IMG/VR virus record: IMGVR_UViG_3300014839_000021
Location: 1-38,369 of that record
Reading direction: 5' to 3' (one strand)
DNA length: 38,369 nucleotides
DNA from: a virus
Part shown: positions 5,768-13,810 of the stretch, in pieces
Position numbering within the stretch: the stretch's first letter is position 1
How the letters are laid out: the number at the start of each line of letters is the position of its first letter
Program-made: the position numbers and the translations under genes
Notes under the pieces: generated by a model
The model's input: only the letters and a program-made list of their open reading frames with translations
Database searches by the model: none
Told to the model about the DNA's origin: nothing

Positions 5768-5951
5768 TGTAACCTCCAACTAAGGATGGATGAAAAAACT
5801 CAACGGCGACACCTACGGGTGCCCCAACTTCGGAGGGGGTGGCCTCTGTTGATAACCACCCGCCGACACTCTGCAACTCTTTTTTGACTTCTACTGTCTG
5901 TCTCCCCGCTGCACGACAGTCACTCCCGCCGTATTTATTATTTGTTTCTCT

Positions 5952-5990
5952 GCGATGTCATTGACTTGCGCCCCCCCGATGTTGTAGGTT
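5952..5990 (+). promoter_or_regulatory. Promoter P3, rightward, probably leaderless
   Basis: GCGATGTCA with TTGACT (5961-5966), an 18-nt spacer rich in C, and TAGGTT (5985-5990) followed by CCGC as in P1. The ATG of the next gene is at 5997, where transcription itself would start, so the mRNA is expected to have no 5' leader. Confidence 0.75.
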
Positions 5991-5996
5991 CCGCCC

Positions 5997-6785
5997 ATGG
6001 AGACACTCAGACGCTACCGCAGACACAAAAAGGTCGAACATCCCATCTACACGGTGTCCGAGGCCGCCGCCTTGGGGCTCGCCGCCGTGCCCTGGCGTGA
6101 TGCGATCGGGGAATCGTGGGCGATCACCGATGACGGATACGTCGCCCTGTGCCTGGCGCGTAACGAGTACACATCGAAACGCGGTCGTGCGACGTATCTC
6201 CGCTTCACGATCGGCGGAGTGTGGCTCTCGAAGACAGCCCAGCTCCTCTGGCTTGCCCGTAAGATCTCCAAGTGCCACGGGTCGGGCACAAAGACCTGGA
6301 TGGAGCTCGAAATGCGCCGCACCCGCTTCAAGGAGTTGGTCAAGGCGTACACTCTGCAGCGCGTCAACGGCCAGGTGGACTGGGAAGTGCTGGGGAGGAT
6401 CTACCGCAGGAACGACCCGAAGCGGGTCGAATCAGCTCAGAGAATACTACGGCGTCCGGAGGCGCAGACAATGATCGACGAAAACATGAAGGATCTCCTG
6501 GTAAAGAAGGGCATCACGCGCGAGTGGGCGCTGGAGATACTCCCGGAGGCGCTCCGCATCGCCAAGGAGAACTCAGACGCCAATGCCATGCTGAAGGTCT
6601 TTGTCATCGCGCAGCCGATCCTGAACCTCCAGGCAAGTGAGAACAGCGCGGGGAACCGCGTCGAGGACTTCACCCCCTATGAACAGATCGTCGAGGCCGA
6701 GGATACGGCCCGCCGTGCCAGCGCCGCGATCGCCGTCGCCTCTGAAGTACTGCCTCCGGAGGCTCCCGATGTCCCGAGAGAGTGA
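5997..6785 (+). CDS. Probable terminase small subunit-like DNA-binding protein
   Basis: 262 residues, Arg/Lys-rich N-terminus, then an all-helical middle (about 120-215) of the type seen in phage small terminase subunits: WEVLGRIYRRNDPKRVESAQ, MIDENMKDLLVKKGITREW, EILPEALRIAKENSDANAML. These subunits bind pac or cos DNA and hand it to the large terminase. It heads the rightward cluster that ends in the large terminase. Residues 1-90 include a YTVSEAAALG helix that could be an HTH. No ribosome site; the ATG lies 6 nt after the P3 -10 box. Another DNA-binding protein is the alternative. Confidence 0.5.
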   Translation: METLRRYRRHKKVEHPIYTVSEAAALGLAAVPWRDAIGESWAITDDGYVALCLARNEYTSKRGRATYLRFTIGGVWLSKTAQLLWLARKISKCHGSGTKTWMELEMRRTRFKELVKAYTLQRVNGQVDWEVLGRIYRRNDPKRVESAQRILRRPEAQTMIDENMKDLLVKKGITREWALEILPEALRIAKENSDANAMLKVFVIAQPILNLQASENSAGNRVEDFTPYEQIVEAEDTARRASAAIAVASEVLPPEAPDVPRE

Positions 6786-6954
6786 CTGGAAGGTCGGCGA
6801 TAAGATCATCGCCCGTTCTCCGAGCGTCTACGCGACGATCGAGGCCATCAGCCTGACGGGACTGGTCTTCTACAAGCGGGACGGGGAGTATGGACCCAAC
6901 GCATACGGCACCATCGACATCAAGGACATCCGTCATCGGGGGACGGGCGAATGA
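6769..6954 (+). CDS. Hypothetical small beta-rich protein (61 aa)
   Basis: ATG at 6769 within the end of the preceding gene, with GGAGG upstream. The sequence (KVGDKIIARSPSVYATIEAI, then TGLVFYKRDG) reads as a small beta barrel of SH3/KOW-like size, but no motif proves it. Its last codons overlap the next start by 4 nt. Confidence 0.6.
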   Translation: MSRESDWKVGDKIIARSPSVYATIEAISLTGLVFYKRDGEYGPNAYGTIDIKDIRHRGTGE

Positions 6955-7214
6955 ACTGCCGAGACTGCCTCTACATCGTCAAGGCGCGATCGCGCTACTT
7001 CACGGACTTCGATTGCTCGCATCCGGAGAACAGGGTCGAGGACGTCCGAAATCCATCCATTACGCGGGAGCAACTCGATGAAGCGGGGTGCGAAAGCTGG
7101 GAAGGGGTCCAGGGGGCCGAAGCGCAGCGAGATGTGGTTCGACTTCAATTTGCAGCAAGTGACGTATCGGACGAAGAAGCGGGTGGGGGAGAAGCCCCCG
7201 ACAGTGACTATTAG
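6951..7214 (+). CDS. Small Cys-rich, zinc-ribbon-like protein (87 aa)
   Basis: ATG overlaps the previous stop (ATGA). NCRDC at 2-6, DCSHPEN around 21-27 and GCESWE around 46-51 give a four-Cys (or Cys/His) pattern typical of small phage zinc proteins. The last 35 residues are acidic low complexity and overlap the next gene for 137 nt, so the functional part is probably the first 50 residues. Confidence 0.6.
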   Translation: MNCRDCLYIVKARSRYFTDFDCSHPENRVEDVRNPSITREQLDEAGCESWEGVQGAEAQRDVVRLQFAASDVSDEEAGGGEAPDSDY

Positions 7215-7272
7215 GTACGCCTGGTGGCTCAATACCGAGTCCATCGGCGGATTCTCATTCTTTTTCAACTAA
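7078..7272 (+). CDS. Hypothetical small basic protein (64 aa)
   Basis: ATG at 7078 with GGGAG upstream, in another phase inside the preceding gene. A basic Gly-rich N-terminus is followed by a beta-like stretch (MWFDFNLQQVTYRTKKRV, then TVTIRYAWWLNTESIGGFSF). The C-terminal half, with no competing frame beyond 7214, is convincing; the exact start is less so. Confidence 0.5.
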   Translation: MKRGAKAGKGSRGPKRSEMWFDFNLQQVTYRTKKRVGEKPPTVTIRYAWWLNTESIGGFSFFFN

Positions 7273-7279
7273 GGACACC

Positions 7280-7597
7280 ATGACACAGCATGAATTTGAC
7301 GAAACGACCGCCGCCCTGGAGTGCGCGGCGATGGAGATATGCGGCGCAAAGCGGCCTGGCTACACGGTCGGGAGCGAGGACGTCCTGGCGAACTTCAAAC
7401 GGATCGCCGAGCTGACCAAGACAAGCCCCGAGCAGGTGTGCATGACGTACTTCATGAAGCACATTTACTCCGTCGTCGCCTTTCTGACCAACCCGACGAT
7501 CCCGCAGGCCGAACCGATCCAGGGGCGCATGGCCGACATCATCAACTACACGCACCTCCTGTATGCCCTGATCGTCGAACGCGCGGCGACCACGTGA
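7280..7597 (+). CDS. DUF1599-like (nucleotide modification associated) protein
   Basis: 105 residues, AAGGA before the ATG. The layout matches DUF1599/Nmad1-type proteins: an N-terminal helix, GAKRPGYTVGSEDVLANFKRIAEL (about 22-45), YFMKHIYSVVAFLTNP (57-72) and IQGRMADIINYTHLLYALIVE (80-100), with the KH and GR-x-D-x-x-NY elements in place. The family is associated with phage nucleotide metabolism and DNA base modification, but its reaction is not established. It overlaps the following phosphoesterase by 4 nt (GTGA), so the two may cooperate. Confidence 0.6.
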   Translation: MTQHEFDETTAALECAAMEICGAKRPGYTVGSEDVLANFKRIAELTKTSPEQVCMTYFMKHIYSVVAFLTNPTIPQAEPIQGRMADIINYTHLLYALIVERAATT

Positions 7598-8340
7598 AAC
7601 TGGAGCGCCACGTCGTCATCTCCGATATGCACGCCCCGTTCCAGAACAAGGACCTCATGGCCAAGATCTGCATGATGATCCACGACATCAGGCCCGAGGG
7701 GTTCATCGTGAACGGTGACGGGGTGGATCTCTACTCCCTTGCCTCATTCAACGCCGATTCGCTCGACCTGCTGCGCGATCTGACGCTCACGAAGGAGTAC
7801 AAGCTCTCGAACCTGATGCTGGACGGCCTGGATCACGCCCTCCCGAAGGGGTGCACGAAGCACTACCTGTACGGGAATCATGAGGATCGGTACCGACGCG
7901 AGCGCGAGAGGGGGGACAGAGGGAAGTACGGGGACGCGCTGCAGTCGCCAGAGGACGCCCTTCGCCTTTCAGAGCGGGGGTATTCAGTCGGCACGAACTA
8001 CAAGGAGGACTTTGTCCGCCTGGGAGATCACCTGGAGGTCACGCATGGAATCTACGCCACCGTCCATTCAGCTAAAAAGCATCTCGACGAGTTCCAGGGA
8101 TCGGTCCTTGTGGGTCATACTCACCGACTCAATACCTTCATTTCTGGCAAACGAGGCGCCTGGAATGTCGGCTTCCTGGGCGACCTGTCAAGTCGAGGGT
8201 TTCACTACATCTCTCGTACTCAGCGAGACAAGTGGACGCAGGCACTTGCTGTTGTTTCTGTCTCGGGATCTGGTGACTTCTGGGTCGAGGTGATCCAGGT
8301 CCACGACGGGCGGTTCATCTACGCGGGAAAGGTCTACTAA
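7594..8340 (+). CDS. Calcineurin-like metallophosphoesterase
   Basis: 248 residues from the GTG at 7594, overlapping the previous stop. All metal-binding motifs are present: D11-M-H13, G41-D42...D45, G94-N-H-E97, H151 in VTHG, and GHTH at 174-177. The family hydrolyses phosphomono- or diesters with two metals. Phage members include DNA-repair nucleases, 2',3'-cyclic phosphodiesterases and nucleotidases; the substrate cannot be told from sequence. The longer in-frame extension upstream overlaps the DUF1599-like gene and is rejected. Confidence 0.85.
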   Translation: MKLERHVVISDMHAPFQNKDLMAKICMMIHDIRPEGFIVNGDGVDLYSLASFNADSLDLLRDLTLTKEYKLSNLMLDGLDHALPKGCTKHYLYGNHEDRYRRERERGDRGKYGDALQSPEDALRLSERGYSVGTNYKEDFVRLGDHLEVTHGIYATVHSAKKHLDEFQGSVLVGHTHRLNTFISGKRGAWNVGFLGDLSSRGFHYISRTQRDKWTQALAVVSVSGSGDFWVEVIQVHDGRFIYAGKVY

Positions 8341-8747
8341 TGATACAAGACAAGCAGCTCTGGGCGCCCCTTGAGGCGGAAGAAGCCCGCCTGGTCGTGG
8401 GGAAGGTCATGAAGTGTAAGAAGTGCTGGGGCCGAGGTCACATCGGCTGGGACAAACAGGGGAAGCTCATCACCTGCGAGTGCGTAAAGAAAGTCTATAC
8501 CAGGCTCCTGAAGGAGCGCATGGTCAACCATCAACTGAAGGAACAGGCAATATGCGAATCATCCGTGCTATCAAAAACCTACCTGAGATACTTATACTCA
8601 TCGTTCGTGACCTTACTACTCTCGCTACTTCGATCCGCGAGATCCTCGGCCGCCTCACTACGCTCGAAAGCCCGAAACCTGTCGGCCCCACTCTGGGAAC
8701 GATCCTGGGCCATGCGACGCGCCTGGAAGCTGCGGAACGTCGGCTGA
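8340..8747 (+). CDS. Small zinc-ribbon protein with long overlapping tail
   Basis: 135 residues, ATG sharing a base with the preceding TAA. Residues about 25-50 contain CKKCWGRGHIGWD...TCEC, a DnaJ-type Cys4 zinc ribbon, and the next helix is basic. After residue about 70 the frame runs 196 nt inside the following gene, and the tail there is Ser/Arg/Leu-rich, as expected for a shadow of another coding frame. The first half is convincing; the tail may be tolerated rather than selected. Confidence 0.55.
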   Translation: MIQDKQLWAPLEAEEARLVVGKVMKCKKCWGRGHIGWDKQGKLITCECVKKVYTRLLKERMVNHQLKEQAICESSVLSKTYLRYLYSSFVTLLLSLLRSARSSAASLRSKARNLSAPLWERSWAMRRAWKLRNVG

Positions 8748-8914
8748 ACCACATTGAGAACTTCGACTCGCCCGTCATCCGGATGATCGCAGTGGAGAAC
8801 GCCAAGAAACTCACGCTCCTTGCCGATCGACTGAAGCTCGCGTTTGACAGGGAAGACGGCGCCTGGGTCATCCAGGGAGCCCCGCGGAAGTCCCGGAAGC
8901 TGGCCCACGCGTGA
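8552..8914 (+). CDS. Hypothetical coiled-coil protein (120 aa)
   Basis: ATG at 8552 with AAGGA upstream. Entirely helical: a hydrophobic N-terminal helix (IKNLPEILILIVRDLTTLAT, about 7-26), then heptad-like segments (ATRLEAAERRLNHIENF at about 56-72, AKKLTLLADRLKLAFD at about 83-98). No family recognised. It overlaps the large terminase start by 4 nt. Confidence 0.6.
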   Translation: MRIIRAIKNLPEILILIVRDLTTLATSIREILGRLTTLESPKPVGPTLGTILGHATRLEAAERRLNHIENFDSPVIRMIAVENAKKLTLLADRLKLAFDREDGAWVIQGAPRKSRKLAHA

Positions 8915-10389
8915 CCAAGCAGGAACTCTTGTCGCGCATGAGGTCCGATCCGATGCTCTTCGGGAAGATCTGCCTCCCGAATATGTTCTCCGTCGCCAGC
9001 CCGCCCTTTCACTACGAGCTGGTGGCGGCCTACATGGACCCCACGGTGGACAGGATGAACGTGATCGCGCCCAGGGGGCACGCCAAGAGCTCGCTCTTCG
9101 GCTGCCTCCTGGTGCTGCATCACATGATGTTTGACCCTGGCAAGAAGTTCATTCTCCTCGTATCGAAGACCGAGGGGCACGCCATACGGCTCCTCGACAC
9201 GCTGAAGAACGTCCTGGACTATTCCCCCCAGTTCCGCTCCTTCTTCGGGTACCACGGGGAGAACGTGGCGAAGATGTGGGCGCGCACGGAGGTCCTAATG
9301 GACACGGGGGACTACATCCTGACGCGCGGCACGGGCCAGCACATCGTCGGACTGAAGCACGGGGACCAGAGGCCGACGTTTATCCTCCTGGATGACCCCG
9401 AAGACATGACCAATACGAAGACGAACGAGTCGATGGAGTATAATCTCAAATGGCTCCTTCAGTCTCTCTTGCCCGCCCGAGACGCGCACAAGGGGAGGGT
9501 GTTCGTGATCGGCACGCCCCAGCACCAGAGGTGCATGGTCGAGGTGCTCCGGACGATGGAGGGGTGGAAGAACTTCTGGTATTCGGCGGAAATGGACCCC
9601 GCGGGCAAGAAAGCCCTCTGGCCCGAGCAATGGTCCTGGGACAAGCTCATGAAGGAACGGGCGAGCGCGGACTCGATTCACCGCCTTTCGAGTTATCTCC
9701 GCGAATACTGCTGCACGATCGTCTCCGATGACGAGGCGCTCTTCAAGGACGAGTACCTGCGTTACTACCAGGGGGAACTCTTGCGCGACAGGTTCGGCAA
9801 CGGCTACCTCCTCATGGCCGATGGCTCGGAGAAACCTGTCATCGTCTATATGGGAATCGACGGCGCGGTCAGTACAAACGAAAACGCCGACTACACGGTT
9901 ATCATGCCCGTGGCCGTGGACAAGGAGAACAACCGCTACATCCTTCCCTTTACCAGAAAACGGATGCCGCCTTCCCGCGTGATCGACGAGATCATCCGGA
10001 TGGCTGAGAAATGGAAGCCGATGACGGTCAGGATCGACGTCGGCGGACAGCAGGAGATTTATGCCGACGTGATCCGCAACCTGGAGAACAAGCGCGGGAT
10101 CCGGATGCTCACGTACAGGCCGAGGGAACAGAAGTCGAAGCTGTACCTGGAGGGTCTGGAGCCCTGGTTCTACAAGCGCAAGGTGTATCTGACGAACGGA
10201 ATGCACGAACTGAAGGACGAACTCCTGGCCTTCCGTACAGACATGAGGCACAAACACGACGACATGATCGACGCGATGTTCTACGCTTTCCACCGCGCGC
10301 TCCCGCCCAGTCACACTGTCAGCGCGGAGAAAGGCAGACAGTCTGGTGATGAGCCCGTATCGAATAAAAATTCGTGGATGCTCTCGTGA
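8911..10389 (+). CDS. terL: Terminase large subunit (DNA-packaging ATPase and nuclease)
   Basis: 492 residues from GTG 8911 (overlaps the previous stop); ATG 8938 is an alternative. ATPase: Walker A-like APRGHAKSS (53-61), Walker B FILLDD with catalytic-type PED (157-165), and a VIGTP motif III (199-203). Nuclease: GIDG (D317), RIDVGG (D376) and HDDMIDAM (D450, D451, D454), the RNase H-like acidic triad. It pumps DNA into proheads at the portal and cuts the concatemer. The length is usual for the family and all key residues are present. Just upstream of the portal, as expected. Confidence 0.95.
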   Translation: MTKQELLSRMRSDPMLFGKICLPNMFSVASPPFHYELVAAYMDPTVDRMNVIAPRGHAKSSLFGCLLVLHHMMFDPGKKFILLVSKTEGHAIRLLDTLKNVLDYSPQFRSFFGYHGENVAKMWARTEVLMDTGDYILTRGTGQHIVGLKHGDQRPTFILLDDPEDMTNTKTNESMEYNLKWLLQSLLPARDAHKGRVFVIGTPQHQRCMVEVLRTMEGWKNFWYSAEMDPAGKKALWPEQWSWDKLMKERASADSIHRLSSYLREYCCTIVSDDEALFKDEYLRYYQGELLRDRFGNGYLLMADGSEKPVIVYMGIDGAVSTNENADYTVIMPVAVDKENNRYILPFTRKRMPPSRVIDEIIRMAEKWKPMTVRIDVGGQQEIYADVIRNLENKRGIRMLTYRPREQKSKLYLEGLEPWFYKRKVYLTNGMHELKDELLAFRTDMRHKHDDMIDAMFYAFHRALPPSHTVSAEKGRQSGDEPVSNKNSWMLS

Positions 10390-10423
10390 TGTCATTGACA
10401 ATGTCATGACAAAGTGCTTGGTT
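10387..10423 (+). promoter_or_regulatory. Promoter/operator P4 at end of large terminase
   Basis: TGATGTCA then TTGACA (10395-10400), a 17-nt spacer and TTGGTT (10418-10423), one base off the TAGGTT of P1-P3. Inside the spacer lies a second palindrome, TGTCATGACA (10403-10412). It resembles the other promoters but with a doubled palindrome, so it may be more tightly repressed. Confidence 0.5.
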
Positions 10424-10591
10424 AGCGCCATAACGGTGCAGGATTGCTTTGGAAAGCTGGTCCTGTCGCTGGAACACTCGAACTTCCCCCTCACGATGGT
10501 CGTCCGGACCACGCGCGGGATCAAGCGGTACACGATCAACCTTCACCTTACAAGAGAATCTGACGCAGTAAAGAGCGCAACGATGACATGA
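10406..10591 (+). CDS. Hypothetical small protein (61 aa)
   Basis: The frame is open from 10346, but the portion upstream of 10390 lies inside the large terminase. The ATG at 10406 falls inside promoter P4, so if P4 is active translation must begin later or from read-through mRNA. The sequence is beta-like (SAITVQDCFGKLVLSLEHS, then TMVVRTTRGIKRYTINLHL). No family recognised. Confidence 0.45.
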   Translation: MTKCLVSAITVQDCFGKLVLSLEHSNFPLTMVVRTTRGIKRYTINLHLTRESDAVKSATMT

Positions 10592-10635
10592 CCCGATAAG
10601 GGTCGCCAGGCAAGTCACCCAACAAAAGGGGAGCG

Positions 10636-10674
10636 AGCCTACATCAGTCGAAAGACTGGCGTAGGCTTTTTTTT
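10636..10674 (+). terminator. Strong intrinsic terminator
   Basis: AGCCTAC-atc-AGTC, GAAA tetraloop, GACT-ggc-GTAGGCT: a stem of about 14 pairs with a single mismatch, followed by eight T (10667-10674). It separates the packaging/early genes from the virion genes, and the T-run touches the portal ATG. Confidence 0.9.
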
Positions 10675-12918
10675 ATGCCATCAACCGATCTCATGACAGG
10701 CGAACACGTCCAGGTAGCCCCTGGAGCTGGCACGTTTGTCATGGACCCCAAAGTGCTCCTCTCGGTCGAGATCCTGAACGCCTACGACAATGCCGAGCGC
10801 AAGGTCTGGGCGCAGCAGGCCCTTCAGGACGACGCCTTCCGCAACAACATCCAGTGGGACTTGGAAGCCATCAAGGTCCTCGAAGCCCGCAACCAGATGC
10901 CCATTGTCGTCAACGTCATCCACCCCGCGGTGGAGCAGGCCAAGGCGATGCTCACCACCAACCGCCCGCGCTTCAGTTCAACAGGCCGCGAAGACTCCGA
11001 CACCCGCACGGGCAGAATGTTCTCGGATCTCCTGACCTACATCTGGGACATCTCCCTCGGCATGGTCCAGGTCAAGCAGGCCGTGGACGACTACTACGTG
11101 CGGGGCATGGGCATCCTGTACGCCTATTTCGACCCGAACGCCGACTTCGGGAACGGCGAGGTGAAGTTCTCCGCCCTCGACCCCTTTGACGTCTACATCG
11201 ACCCGAACTCCAAAGACCCCTTTGCCCGCGACGCCCAGAACATCCTGATCGTCCGCGTGATGACGCGTGAGCAGATCCAGAGGATGTACCCCGAAGTCAT
11301 CGACAAACTGCAGACCGCCTCCCGCATTCAGAACTCGCGACAGCCCGTCCTCCACCGCGTGGGGCTGGAAGGCCAGATCCTCTCGGCCAACCAGTCTTTG
11401 GACCAGGAACACGAGCACTACGAGATCATCGACCGCTACTCCCGCGTCAAGAAGAAGCACTACAAGGCCGTTGACGGCACCACCAACCGTGAGAAAATCT
11501 TCAACTCGGACGAGGAACTCCAGCAATACGCGCAAACCAAGGCCGTCGTCAAGCAGTCATCGGGAGGCGAGCAGGTGGTGACCGATCCGGATGACGTCGC
11601 GCAGCTCCTCCAGATCAACGACCAGACGGGCGGCGTGTTCCACTTCGCCCAGGATCCTTCAAAGGACCAGCCGACGATGGTCCCTGGTCCCGAGGCCGAG
11701 GATGAGGCCGCGGTGCAGGGTTCGGAAACACGGCTCACGGTCTGCACGATCGCCGATTTGATCCATCTGAAGTTGATAGAGATCGTGCCCATACTCTCAG
11801 ACCGCATCAACCGCGTGCTCTCCGTAGGTGGCGTGCTCCTCTATGACGGCGAGCTCCCCCTGGAGGATTTCCCCATCGTGCCTGTTTATAACCGCTTCAA
11901 CAGGAACCCCTATCCGATGTCGGACGTGAGATTCGTCCGCCCGATCCAGGAATACATCAACAAGTTTCGCTCCCTCATCATCGCGCATACAGCCAATAGC
12001 TCGAACGTCAAGGCGTTCATCCCGCGCGGAAGCGTCAACAAGGCGGAGCTCGAACGTGAATGGGCCAAGGCGGGCGCCGCACTTATTGAATATGACGCGG
12101 AGTTCGGCGTCCCCGTGATCGCCTCGCCGCCCCCGCTTCCCAACGAGCTGTACAAGGCTGAATCCGACGCCCGCAAGGACATCCAGGAGATTCTTGGAAT
12201 CTACCCACTTATGCAGGGCGACTCCGGACAGGCCCCTAACACCTACAAGGGCACCGTGGCGATGGATGAGTACGGGCAGCGCCGCATCAAGAGCAAGAAG
12301 GACGACGTCGAACAGGCCCTGAACCAAATGGCCCGCGTCATCGTGGACATGATCCAGGCATTCTACACCAAGCCGAAAGTGATACGCCTCCTGGAACCGA
12401 ACCACAAGCCGAAGGAAGTCTCCATCAACCAGCCGATCTACAACGACGTGGACGACGTGATCGGCGTGCTGAATGACGTCACGATCGGCCGCTACGATGT
12501 CGTGGTCGTCTCGGGCTCGATGCTCCCGTCCAATCGCTGGGCTCGCTTTGAGTACTACATGGAACTGTACGAGAAGGGGATCATCGACCAGATCGAGGTC
12601 CTGAAGCAGACCGAGGTCGTGGACATGGAGGGCGTAATGAACCGCTTCGGCGAGATCCAGCAGCTCCGTCAGCAGGTCGCGGGCCTCACCCAGCAGCTCA
12701 AAGGCGTGCAGGGGGATCTCCAGACGGCCCAGAGGGAGAGCGTTCAGGACCGCAAGAGAGTCGAAGTCGAAAAGTTCAAGACTGGCCTGCACTCGGTACG
12801 CAACCGTGCCGAGGGAGCCCAGGAGCTATTCAAGGCGCGCCTGAACGACCAGCTCTCCAATCAGGAGAAGGCGGCCAAAGTAGAGATGCAACGAAGGAAG
12901 ATGCCTCCAAAGAAGTGA
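10675..12918 (+). CDS. Portal protein, P22-like
   Basis: 747 residues, close to the usual length of P22-type portals. Typical features: an N-terminal helix region, NRPRFSSTGREDSD (about 95-108), DDYYVRGMGILYAYFDPNA (138-156), LDPFDVYIDP (168-177) and a long C-terminal helical barrel rich in Gln/Glu (about 655-745). It forms the dodecameric ring through which DNA enters and leaves and to which the tail attaches. The start is uncertain: ATG 10675 abuts the terminator and has no ribosome site; ATGs at 10693 and 10741 are alternatives. Between terminase and scaffold, as expected. Confidence 0.85.
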   Translation: MPSTDLMTGEHVQVAPGAGTFVMDPKVLLSVEILNAYDNAERKVWAQQALQDDAFRNNIQWDLEAIKVLEARNQMPIVVNVIHPAVEQAKAMLTTNRPRFSSTGREDSDTRTGRMFSDLLTYIWDISLGMVQVKQAVDDYYVRGMGILYAYFDPNADFGNGEVKFSALDPFDVYIDPNSKDPFARDAQNILIVRVMTREQIQRMYPEVIDKLQTASRIQNSRQPVLHRVGLEGQILSANQSLDQEHEHYEIIDRYSRVKKKHYKAVDGTTNREKIFNSDEELQQYAQTKAVVKQSSGGEQVVTDPDDVAQLLQINDQTGGVFHFAQDPSKDQPTMVPGPEAEDEAAVQGSETRLTVCTIADLIHLKLIEIVPILSDRINRVLSVGGVLLYDGELPLEDFPIVPVYNRFNRNPYPMSDVRFVRPIQEYINKFRSLIIAHTANSSNVKAFIPRGSVNKAELEREWAKAGAALIEYDAEFGVPVIASPPPLPNELYKAESDARKDIQEILGIYPLMQGDSGQAPNTYKGTVAMDEYGQRRIKSKKDDVEQALNQMARVIVDMIQAFYTKPKVIRLLEPNHKPKEVSINQPIYNDVDDVIGVLNDVTIGRYDVVVVSGSMLPSNRWARFEYYMELYEKGIIDQIEVLKQTEVVDMEGVMNRFGEIQQLRQQVAGLTQQLKGVQGDLQTAQRESVQDRKRVEVEKFKTGLHSVRNRAEGAQELFKARLNDQLSNQEKAAKVEMQRRKMPPKK

Positions 12919-12945
12919 CCGTTGCTGCCCTTTAAGGGCAAACGG
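12919..12945 (+). promoter_or_regulatory. Intergenic RNA hairpin between portal and scaffold
   Basis: CCGTT with AACGG enclosing GCCCTT/AAGGGC makes a compact hairpin immediately after the portal stop. No T-run follows, so an mRNA stability or processing element is more likely than a terminator. Confidence 0.5.
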
Positions 12946-12973
12946 ACGCGACAACCAGAAGGGGACATCCATC

Positions 12974-13810
12974 ATGGAAGCAAACGACCAGACCGTTGCT
13001 GCAGAAGTAGACGAGTTCTTTCAAGCGGAACCCGCCCCAGCTCCTGCAAACGTCGAGGCAGGTCAAGCGCCCGTTACCAGCGCGGAAGAGCCCCAGGCTC
13101 AGCCCAAAGGTGACCCGTCCAGATTCGAGTACTGGCAGTCTCAGGCGGATCAGTACAAGCGCCAGGTCGAGCAACTGAGCCCGTACGTGCCTCTCATTCA
13201 GTACCTCAATGAGAACCCGAACGCGGTTCAGGCGATTCAGCAGACTTTGAACGGCCCTGTTACCAGTTCGCCGCAGGCGAACGCTGCACAGGCGCAGCAG
13301 AGTGAGCTTACGCCCCCGACCCAACCCGCGAAGCCAGAGCAATACGACGATGTGGCAGCGTACCAGGATCCCCAGTCCGCCTCCTTTCAGTACCGAAGGA
13401 AGATGGAAGGGTATCGGGACGATATGCTCGGGTTCTACGCCAAGAAGGAAGAGGCGCGTGACCAGGCATACAAGAGGGAGCAGGGTCAGCGGGCGGCTGA
13501 GATTCAGCAGCGCCAGCAGATCTCGCGGGCGCAGGCCATCCTCCAGTCCAGGTACGGATTCAAGCCGCAGGAAGCGATCGACTTCGTCCAGGTCATGTCC
13601 CAGGATTCCGCCGTCAACATGGACAACCTGGTGAAGCTCTACCGCGTCATGCGTGGCGGATCAGCCCAATCGGCGCCCATAAGCCAACAGCTTCAGCAGA
13701 GGCAGAATATGGGACCCGCCTCTCCAGGGATCTCAAGCGGAGTCACCGAACCGCAGATCAACGAGGGGGACGAGTTCAACCTGTCCCTGCAGAAGTACAA
13801 GCATAAATGA
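12974..13810 (+). CDS. Scaffolding protein
   Basis: 278 residues, ATG chosen at 12974 with AAGGGGA upstream. Composition and layout fit phage scaffolds: disordered Pro/Ala/Gln-rich N-terminus, a QSQADQYKRQVEQL coiled coil (about 54-67), a second helical region (about 140-185), and a basic, helical C-terminus ending in KYKHK of the kind that contacts the capsid protein. It lies directly between portal and major capsid, its standard place. Called from context and composition, not a specific motif. Confidence 0.75.
   Translation: MEANDQTVAAEVDEFFQAEPAPAPANVEAGQAPVTSAEEPQAQPKGDPSRFEYWQSQADQYKRQVEQLSPYVPLIQYLNENPNAVQAIQQTLNGPVTSSPQANAAQAQQSELTPPTQPAKPEQYDDVAAYQDPQSASFQYRRKMEGYRDDMLGFYAKKEEARDQAYKREQGQRAAEIQQRQQISRAQAILQSRYGFKPQEAIDFVQVMSQDSAVNMDNLVKLYRVMRGGSAQSAPISQQLQQRQNMGPASPGISSGVTEPQINEGDEFNLSLQKYKHK

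Noticed and set aside
10346-10405. Longer start for the small gene after terminase
   Set aside because: The extra codons lie inside the terminase frame, and their sequence gives no motif or ribosome site.
9295-10539. A 414-codon frame antisense to the large terminase
   Set aside because: It lies across the clearly conserved terminase frame; composition is that of an antisense shadow (many Val, His, Arg).
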